Source: Catenovulum sediminis (GTDB lineage Bacteria > Pseudomonadota > Gammaproteobacteria > Enterobacterales > Alteromonadaceae). Taken from it: a DNA stretch of 64,000 nt. Under the pieces are notes generated by a model. The model was not told the DNA's origin and searched no databases. It saw only the letters and a program-made list of their open reading frames with translations. The stretch is taken from the NCBI RefSeq assembly GCF_007289895.1, contig NZ_CP041660.1, positions 3,906,001 through 3,970,000 on the forward strand, given 5' to 3'. The position numbers and the translations under genes are program-made. This document shows, one piece after another, positions 57,541 through 64,000 of this stretch. Each line of letters opens with the position of its first letter. Position 1 is the first letter of the stretch.

Positions 57541-59205
57541 ATGTTGACGCAATTGTACGTAAAAGATTTTGCTATTGTTGAATCCTTGGATATCGAAGTC
57601 GATCCGGGCATGACAACAATCACAGGTGAAACGGGTGCAGGTAAATCTATATCTATTGATGCCTTAAGCCTGTGTTTAGGCAGCCGGGCCGAAGCGTCTA
57701 TGGTACGCCCTGGTGCTGATAAAACAGAGGTTTGTGCGACATTTAATATCAGCCAAATCCAATCTGCTAAAAATTGGCTGCTAGAACAAGACATGCTAGA
57801 AGTTGATCAACAGGAATGTATTGTCCGTCGAGTGATTACAGCGGAAGGCCGCTCACGTGCTTATATTAACGGCGCGCCTGTCCCTGCCCAATTATTACGT
57901 TCATTTGCACCCCATTTGGTGAATATCCATGGCCAACACGCTCATCAGTTATTATTGAAACCTGATTATCAATTGTCTTTAGTTGACCAATTTGCCGGGC
58001 ATAAACACTTATTGGCACAGACAACTCTTGCTTATCAGGGTTGGAATAAACTTAAACAAGAACTCAAAAAACTCGATGAAGAACAAGCGCAACGTGAAGC
58101 CAGATATCAATTATTGGAATATCAGGTTGCTGAGCTAGATGAATTTGCTTTGCAAGAAGGTGAATTTAAAGAAGTTGAGGCAGAGCACAAGCGTTTATCA
58201 AACTCGGTTACCTTGTTAACAGATAGCCAGCAATGTTATGGCTTATTATATGAAAATGATGAACAAACAGTTGTCGGGCTAGTACAGCATATTCAACAAA
58301 AATTAATTGATTTATCACGCTTTGATTCAGGGCTCGGCAACATTACCCAAATGTTAACAGATGCTGAAATTCAATTAAAAGAAGCCAGTTATGAACTAAG
58401 GGATTACATTGAATCGCAAGAGCCGGATCCAGAAAGGTTAAATCTGCTAGACGAGCGTTTATCAACAGCACTTGAATTAGCGCGTAAGCATAAAGTTTCA
58501 CCAGAAGATCTGCATATAGAACATGCTAAATTAGCCGCTGAGTTAAATGAAATTAAGCGCTGCGATGAGGCAAACGTGCAATTGCAAATTGAAGTTGAAA
58601 ATGCTCGAGAACAATACTGGCAGGCAGCAAATGCGCTGACTGAGAGTAGAAAAGAATCGGCAGAAAAACTGTCCGAACTTATCACCGCGAGTATGCAAAA
58701 ATTGAATATGAAACAAGGCTTATTCAAAGTTGAACTTAGCAATTGCGAAAAACCGACTAAAAATGGTTCAGACAATATTGAATTTTTAGTATGCGCAAAC
58801 CCGGGGCAACCTTTACAAGCAATGAGCAAAGTTGCATCGGGTGGAGAACTTTCTCGAATCAGCTTAGCGATTCAAGTACTCACTGCAGAAAAATCTGAAA
58901 CCCCCACCTTAATCTTTGATGAAGTGGATGTTGGCATTAGTGGGCCAACTGCAGCAGTTGTCGGTCAAATGCTTAGGCAAATTGGCGAATCAACTCAGGT
59001 AATTTGTGTAACTCACCTACCCCAGGTAGCCGCATGTGGCCATCAACAAATGCAAGTTAGCAAATCGAACAACGCATCCTCAACGCAAACAACGATGGTA
59101 AAATTAACCACTGAACAACGCATTGAAGAACTTGCTCGTCTCTTGGGCGGTGATGTAATTACTAAAAATACATTGGAAAATGCCAGAGAGTTGTTGGTGG
59201 GTTAA
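57541..59205 (+). CDS. recN: DNA repair protein RecN
   Basis: 554 residues, SMC-like. Walker A is GETGAGKSISIDALSLCLG near residue 30, coiled-coil arms run through about 160-370, and the C-terminal head has the signature KVASGGELSRISLAIQVL and Walker B TLIFDEVDVGISGPTA. RecN acts in double-strand break repair with RecA and is one of the strongest SOS genes. GGAG about eight bases before the ATG sets the start. Two LexA boxes and a promoter candidate lie just upstream. Confidence 0.97.
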   Translation: MLTQLYVKDFAIVESLDIEVDPGMTTITGETGAGKSISIDALSLCLGSRAEASMVRPGADKTEVCATFNISQIQSAKNWLLEQDMLEVDQQECIVRRVITAEGRSRAYINGAPVPAQLLRSFAPHLVNIHGQHAHQLLLKPDYQLSLVDQFAGHKHLLAQTTLAYQGWNKLKQELKKLDEEQAQREARYQLLEYQVAELDEFALQEGEFKEVEAEHKRLSNSVTLLTDSQQCYGLLYENDEQTVVGLVQHIQQKLIDLSRFDSGLGNITQMLTDAEIQLKEASYELRDYIESQEPDPERLNLLDERLSTALELARKHKVSPEDLHIEHAKLAAELNEIKRCDEANVQLQIEVENAREQYWQAANALTESRKESAEKLSELITASMQKLNMKQGLFKVELSNCEKPTKNGSDNIEFLVCANPGQPLQAMSKVASGGELSRISLAIQVLTAEKSETPTLIFDEVDVGISGPTAAVVGQMLRQIGESTQVICVTHLPQVAACGHQQMQVSKSNNASSTQTTMVKLTTEQRIEELARLLGGDVITKNTLENARELLVG

Positions 59206-59249
59206 CAAGACAAGTGTTTATTGGGCAAATATAAAATTTAAAACGTCAG

Positions 59250-59274
59250 TAAAGGGAGAGCCATTTTCCCTTTA
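59250..59274. terminator. Weak hairpin between recN and ygdQ
   Basis: TAAAGGGA (59250-59257) pairs with TCCCTTTA (59267-59274). No long T run follows, so terminator function for either convergent gene is uncertain. Confidence 0.35.
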
Positions 59275-59337
59275 TTGCGGTTCGAGGGGTTACAAACACT
59301 AAATTTCACTGTGCTCGTACCCCTTGTTGTTCTAAAT

Positions 59338-60075
59338 TTAATCTGCCTCGGCAACTTTTTGTCTGGCTTTAATTTTACGCAGCCGCATGTTCATTAACTC
59401 GATACTGACAGAGAAGAACATCGCAAAATAAATATAGCCTTTAGGTATGTGTAAATCTAAACCTTCGCCCATTAAGGTTATCCCAATAAGCATCAAAAAG
59501 GATAGTGCTAAAATTTTAATGGTTGGATTATTATCAACAAAATCAGAAATGGCTTTTGCAGTGAGTAACATCACGAGTACTGAAATCAAGATAGCGATAA
59601 CCATAATGGATACATGCTGCACTAAACCCACAGCTGTAATAACAGAATCTAATGAAAACACCACGTCTAAAATAGCAATTTGAATCAGTACACTGACAAA
59701 TCCCACTTTAATTTTGCTTTTATCTGGGCCATGTACATCAGGATCTAGCGCATTGTGAATTTCAAACGTTGCTTTAGCCAGTAAAAATAAACCACCGCCA
59801 AGTAATACTAAATCCCGACCGGAAATCTCATTTCCTAAAATACTAAACCAAGGGTGAATTAATTCGGTTACCCAAACAATACCCAACAATAAAACAAGAC
59901 GTGACAATAATGCGAGTGAAATACCCAGTTTTCGCGCTTTATCACGCTGCGCTTCGGGTAATTTTGAAACAAGAATAGAAATGAAGATGATATTATCGAC
60001 ACCCAGAACAATTTCGAGTCCGATCAAAGCAAATAAAGCTATCCAAGCATTCGCGTCGTACATCCATTCAAACAT
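59338..60075 (-). CDS. ygdQ: TerC-family inner-membrane protein YgdQ
   Basis: 245 residues with about seven membrane helices. NAWIALFALIGLEIVLGVDN at the start, VWVTELIHPWFSILGNEISGRDLVLL split in the middle and LDVVFSLDSVITAVGLVQH carry the paired acidic residues (GVDN, SLDS) of the TerC family; the end KGYIYFAMFFSVSIELMN matches E. coli YgdQ. TerC proteins are linked to metal, mainly manganese, export; the role of YgdQ is not settled. It is 74 bp after ydiJ on the same strand. Confidence 0.88.
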   Translation of the reverse strand: MFEWMYDANAWIALFALIGLEIVLGVDNIIFISILVSKLPEAQRDKARKLGISLALLSRLVLLLGIVWVTELIHPWFSILGNEISGRDLVLLGGGLFLLAKATFEIHNALDPDVHGPDKSKIKVGFVSVLIQIAILDVVFSLDSVITAVGLVQHVSIMVIAILISVLVMLLTAKAISDFVDNNPTIKILALSFLMLIGITLMGEGLDLHIPKGYIYFAMFFSVSIELMNMRLRKIKARQKVAEAD

Positions 60076-60149
60076 AAAATAAACCTTATAAAATAGTGCG
60101 ATATTGCATTGCGCAAATATCGCACGACTTTACAGCAGATTAAAGCAGA

Positions 60150-63100
60150 TTATTGAATAATTTTTAATAATGCCTGCACTGGATGTTGAGGTTTAAAACC
60201 ATCTTCTCTTTTTACTTGTGAACGGCATGAATACCCCGTCGCTAATATCTCTTCCGGCTTATTCTGCTTAACCTTATCCGCCCAGCTCATTTGATAAATC
60301 TGTTTAGAATTGTCTAGGTGCGAAGCTTCGTGACCATAGGTACCAGCCATACCACAACAACCAACCGCAACAGGTGTCAGTTGCGCGCCCACTTTAGCAA
60401 ATATACTTTGCCAATCTTTATGGGTACTGGCAATGGCCGTTTTTTCAGAACAATGTGAAAACAATTTATACTGTGTTTGCACTGTTTCAGATACCGCAGG
60501 AAATGCAACATCCTTCAACCATTCGTGTGGTAACAACACATTAAAATCACCACGCTGTTCGCCCAATGCTTTTTGATACTCGTCTCGATAACACAATACA
60601 AGACTCGGGTCGGTACCCACCAGCGTTATTTTGAGTTCATCTAACTGGTTCAAAAAATCAGCCGCAGTTTTAGCGGTTTGCGCAAAGCGTTTTAAAAAAC
60701 CTTTCACGTGTTGTGGTTTACCATTTGGCACAAAAGGTAAAATAATCGGCGTATAACCTAATTTAGCAATCAGCTTGACCCAATCAGCCACCACGTCGGC
60801 ATCATAAAATGAAGTGAAGGGATCTTGCACAATCGCGACCAATTTAAGTCTTTGTGCTTCCGACATTTGTTGAATACGGGCTAGATCCCAATCCAGCACA
60901 TTCACATCACCCACTTGTTTATGCAGTGGTGGCACACTTAACAAAGGGGTATCCACATAACCAACTGTCTTTTTAATCAATGCCTTTAGCGGTGCACTAT
61001 CAACAAGAAAGTTGAACAGTCTTGGCGCTTTAGCCATTAACGGCGCACTGTTTTCAATTGAGGCAACTAAATAATCTTTAAGTGGCCGCGCATAACGCGC
61101 ATAATACAGTTGTAAAAACCTTGCTCTAAAGCCAGGTACATCAACCTTTATCGGGCATTGACTCGAACAAGCTTTACAAGCCAAACACTCATCCATCGCT
61201 TCCATCACTTCATGAGAGTAATCATATTCGCCCTGATTTTTTTTCTTTTTATTGCGCCTGCGGGCAAACCAAGAAGAATCATCATCTCCTTTTAATATCG
61301 CTTTTTCTTCATCATTAAAATCAATGCCCTGATTACTTAATTGCCTTAACCATTCACGCATTAAACCCGCTCGCCCTTTTGGACTATGACGACGATCACG
61401 CGTTACTTTGTAAGATGGACACATCGGACTACTAGCATCCCAGTTAAAACACAAGCCATTACCATTACAATTCATGGCAGTTTCAACACTTTCTTTAACT
61501 TCAACGGGAATTTGCCTGTCGAAATAACCGCGCTTAGTATCGTCAACCGAGACCAATTTTTCGTCTGAACTGATAGGCGTACAAATCTTACCCGGATTGA
61601 CTCGATTCAATGGATCAAACACAGATTTAATTTTACGTAGCTCTAAAAATAAAGATTCGCCAAAAAACTCTGGGCCATATTCACTGCGATATCCTTTACC
61701 ATGTTCGCCCCACATCAAACCACCATATTTGGCCGTTAAGGCGACCACTTTGTCTGAAATCTGGCGCAAAATAACTTCTTGTTCGGGATCGTTCATATCC
61801 AACGCAGGCCGCACATGCAATACCCCAGCATCAACATGTCCAAACATGCCATAGTTGAGCTGATAACTATCCAGCAGCTCACGAAACTCCATAATAAAAT
61901 CAGCTAAATTTTCAGGCGGTACCGCTGTATCTTCAGCAAATGCGATCGGCTTTTTACTGCCTTTAGTGTTCCCCAACAAACCAACCGCTTTTTTACGCAT
62001 TTCGTAAATCAGACCAATACTGGGCAAATCAGTTGTCACCTGATAACCGATAATGCCACCTTCACCAGTACTCACCATCTGCTCTAAACGTTCAGTTAAC
62101 TGTTCTAGCTTGTAATCTATTTCAGCTTGCTCAACAGCATTAAATTCAACGATGTTAATGCCTTCGAGTGTTTTGCCTGGAACATCTTCAATCAGATGTT
62201 TAACCGATTCCCAAATAATATCTTCTCTGGCAAGGTTTAATACTTTACTGTCAATCGTTTCAACCGATGTTGCGTTGGCTTCAACTAAAAATGGTGCATT
62301 GCGCAGAGCTGATTCAAAGCTATCGTATTTAACATTAACCAATGTTTTGTATGGCGCGATGGGCGTAATATTTAATTTAGCTTCAGCGACAAAAGCAAGC
62401 GACCCTTCAGAGCCTGTGATAATGCGACTTAAATCAAATTCAGTAAGATCATCGTTAAAAACATGCTCTAAGTCATAACCGGTTAAAAAACGGTTTAAAC
62501 GGGGAAATTTATCTAGTATCTGTGAACGTTTTTCGCGACAAGTTGCCAATACTTGACGATAAACATGTCCAATGTTTGTATCTTGCTGTGCAATTTTTTC
62601 AGCATTGGTTGTTGACGTTTTCTCGGTTGTTAATACCTCACCAGATAATAATACACTGGTTAAACCTAATACATGATCACTGGTTTTTCCGTATACCAGA
62701 GAACCTTGCCCAGAGGCATCTGTATTAACCATGCCGCCAATAGTTGCCCTGTTACTCGTGCTTAAATCTGGGGCAAAAAAGTAACCATGTGGTTTCAAAA
62801 ACGCATTGAGTTGATCTTTAACAACCCCTGCCTGCACTTTGACCCAGCCTTCTCGTGCATTAAAGTCCAGTATTTGGTTCATATGCCGGCTGACATCAAC
62901 AACAATCCCGGTTGTTAATGACTGGCCATTGGTTCCAGTTCCACCACCGCGCGGCGAGAATTTAACAGCTTGATATTGCGGTTTGCTGGCCAGCTTTGTC
63001 AGTATAACTAGATCATCTGTCGATTTTGGCAAAACAACAGCCTGTGGCAGTGCCTGATACACACTGTTGTCGGTAGATACGGAAAAACGACTGGCATAAC

Positions 63101-63200
63101 TTGTTTCAATATCACCGGAAAAGTCTGATTTATCTAATTCATTTAAAAATTCGAGATAAATTTTTTCAATTGCATCAACAGCAGTCAAACGTGGGATCAT
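60150..63200 (-). CDS. ydiJ: FAD- and Fe-S-dependent D-2-hydroxyglutarate dehydrogenase YdiJ
   Basis: 1016 residues, near the length of E. coli YdiJ. N-terminal FAD-linked oxidase domain (FSPRGGGTGTNGQSLTTGIV binding loop; TSNRATIGGMVNTDASGQGS), FAD-oxidase C-terminal domain to about 560, then a 4Fe-4S segment with CLACKACSSQCPIKVDVPG, and a C-terminal cysteine-rich part with the GCCGMAGTYGHE motif. It oxidises D-2-hydroxyglutarate to 2-oxoglutarate, passing electrons to a membrane acceptor. Divergent from the binding-protein gene across a 112-bp gap. Confidence 0.93.
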   Translation of the reverse strand: MIPRLTAVDAIEKIYLEFLNELDKSDFSGDIETSYASRFSVSTDNSVYQALPQAVVLPKSTDDLVILTKLASKPQYQAVKFSPRGGGTGTNGQSLTTGIVVDVSRHMNQILDFNAREGWVKVQAGVVKDQLNAFLKPHGYFFAPDLSTSNRATIGGMVNTDASGQGSLVYGKTSDHVLGLTSVLLSGEVLTTEKTSTTNAEKIAQQDTNIGHVYRQVLATCREKRSQILDKFPRLNRFLTGYDLEHVFNDDLTEFDLSRIITGSEGSLAFVAEAKLNITPIAPYKTLVNVKYDSFESALRNAPFLVEANATSVETIDSKVLNLAREDIIWESVKHLIEDVPGKTLEGINIVEFNAVEQAEIDYKLEQLTERLEQMVSTGEGGIIGYQVTTDLPSIGLIYEMRKKAVGLLGNTKGSKKPIAFAEDTAVPPENLADFIMEFRELLDSYQLNYGMFGHVDAGVLHVRPALDMNDPEQEVILRQISDKVVALTAKYGGLMWGEHGKGYRSEYGPEFFGESLFLELRKIKSVFDPLNRVNPGKICTPISSDEKLVSVDDTKRGYFDRQIPVEVKESVETAMNCNGNGLCFNWDASSPMCPSYKVTRDRRHSPKGRAGLMREWLRQLSNQGIDFNDEEKAILKGDDDSSWFARRRNKKKKNQGEYDYSHEVMEAMDECLACKACSSQCPIKVDVPGFRARFLQLYYARYARPLKDYLVASIENSAPLMAKAPRLFNFLVDSAPLKALIKKTVGYVDTPLLSVPPLHKQVGDVNVLDWDLARIQQMSEAQRLKLVAIVQDPFTSFYDADVVADWVKLIAKLGYTPIILPFVPNGKPQHVKGFLKRFAQTAKTAADFLNQLDELKITLVGTDPSLVLCYRDEYQKALGEQRGDFNVLLPHEWLKDVAFPAVSETVQTQYKLFSHCSEKTAIASTHKDWQSIFAKVGAQLTPVAVGCCGMAGTYGHEASHLDNSKQIYQMSWADKVKQNKPEEILATGYSCRSQVKREDGFKPQHPVQALLKIIQ

Positions 63201-63312
63201 GTAGTTTCAATATCTCATATTTAATTTGCGACAGATTATATCAAGATTGCTCGCAAAGAACCAAAGCAAAGACTAATCTTAATTAAGCCAAAACCAAAAA
63301 CAGATTGTTAAA

Positions 63313-64000
63313 ATGAATATCGGCCAAAACTTGAGTTTAAAATCTATCCTTGTAGTCTGTTTACTAATATTTGCTGCACTGCCCAAATTAGGCTTTGCAA
63401 CCACAACGGAGTCACATTTAAAATTTGTCGTACCTCATTTTCCACCTTATACCTTCATTGAAAATGGCACTTGGCATGGTGAAGGCTATAAAATGGCAAC
63501 AGAAGCTTTAAAACAAGCTAAAATTGCCTTTACCATCAAACCCGTGTCTAACTATGGCAAAGCATTTGCCATGCTTAAATCAGGACATGCTGATGGTTTT
63601 TTTCTTGCATCACAAAATGAGCAGAGAGATAAAATAGCCGTTTTTAGCCAGTCAATCGTCACCAATCATTGGAAGTGGTACGTTCTTAAAGACATTAAGG
63701 ATTCACCATACAGCAAATATTTTAAAGATAATTATCGTATTGCCAGCCATTTAAACGCCAACACACATATTTGGTTAAAAGAAAACGGCTATCGGGTAGA
63801 AGCAGTGGTAGATGTTGCTAGCATAGCGCTGATGCTAGAAAAAAATAGGTTTGAAGCCGTCTTATTAGCTGAGAAAGTGTTTGAGCAAACAGCTTTACAG
63901 CAAAATATCTCGCTCGCAAGTTTTAACCAATACCTACATAGCAATCGAGAGTTTGGTATTTATATTAGCAAAAAGAAAGTGCACCAAAACCCAGAAATAA
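63313..64000 (+). CDS. Periplasmic substrate-binding protein, SBP_bac_3-like (cut by right edge)
   Basis: The frame is open for 229 codons to the edge, so the C-terminus is missing. A signal peptide (ILVVCLLIFAALPKLGFA) is followed by LKFVVPHFPPYTFIENGTWHGEGYKMATEALKQA split over two strands and GKAFAMLKSGHADGFFLAS, the pattern of amino-acid-type solute-binding proteins. No permease is visible before the edge; orphan members in Alteromonadales are common. Ligand unknown. Confidence 0.75.
   Translation, partial: MNIGQNLSLKSILVVCLLIFAALPKLGFATTTESHLKFVVPHFPPYTFIENGTWHGEGYKMATEALKQAKIAFTIKPVSNYGKAFAMLKSGHADGFFLASQNEQRDKIAVFSQSIVTNHWKWYVLKDIKDSPYSKYFKDNYRIASHLNANTHIWLKENGYRVEAVVDVASIALMLEKNRFEAVLLAEKVFEQTALQQNISLASFNQYLHSNREFGIYISKKKVHQNPEI

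Noticed and set aside
58404-58829. 141-residue antisense frame inside recN
   Set aside because: Ser/Cys-rich shadow of recN's coding strand with no ribosome site or family match.

Overview
The window looks like a chromosomal segment of a marine gammaproteobacterium of the Alteromonadales type, possibly near Catenovulum. The evidence is low GC content, gammaproteobacterial gene order (prmC-prfA-hemA divergent from lolB-ispE-prs; nhaB-dsbB; fadI-fadJ; ybbP-ybbA divergent from tesA; purL divergent from mltF), an EF-G paralogue of the Vibrio/Shewanella/Pseudoalteromonas EF-G2 kind, a Na+/H+ antiporter, and polysaccharide enzymes for agar oligosaccharides (GH117) and starch (GH13 with CBM20). The genus is an inference. 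No rRNA, tRNA, CRISPR array, prophage or insertion sequence was seen.

Layout. 1-4.0 kb: a minus-strand cassette, cut by the left edge, of a phytoene-desaturase-like FAD protein, an acetoacetate-decarboxylase-like protein and an AttH/CrtC-like protein; its pathway is unknown. 4.2-5.1 kb: htpX. 5.1-12.6 kb: a tightly coupled minus-strand operon (TudS-like/DUF1722 protein, photolyase, NTF2-like, SDR, FAD oxidoreductase, DUF1365, cyclopropane synthase, chalcone-isomerase-like), the gene set of the photo-oxidative (ChrR/RpoE or light-MerR) response, here without an adjacent regulator. A palindromic element lies upstream. 12.7-19.8 kb: nitroreductase, a membrane protein, SirB1-like, an HD-GYP response regulator with a nine-copy 9-bp repeat before its start, then prmC, prfA and hemA. 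19.9-24.5 kb: lolB, ispE, prs, a small DUF3081-like gene and a diguanylate cyclase. 24.5-30.6 kb: lolCDE, nhaB, dsbB and a small membrane protein. 30.6-35.1 kb: fadIJ with a FadR-like operator, ppnP, and a DUF2726 protein. 35.1-40.3 kb: ybbP-ybbA, tesA, yaiL and an HTH-membrane fusion.

40.4-45.9 kb is accessory in character: a GH117 lipoprotein, a decayed ybaK pseudogene, an orphan lipoprotein and a secreted alpha-amylase with a palindromic operator candidate upstream. 45.9-53.0 kb: gpt, purL, mltF and a GNAT-C39 peptidase fusion. 53.1-57.5 kb: EF-G2, an RLAN-RimK ATP-grasp ligase and a GNAT. 57.5-64 kb: recN with two LexA boxes, ygdQ (TerC family), ydiJ, and a periplasmic binding protein cut by the right edge.

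The best candidates for poorly described biology are the left-edge three-gene cassette, the GNAT-C39 / EF-G2 / RLAN-RimK neighbourhood, and the tandem-repeat leader of the HD-GYP gene.
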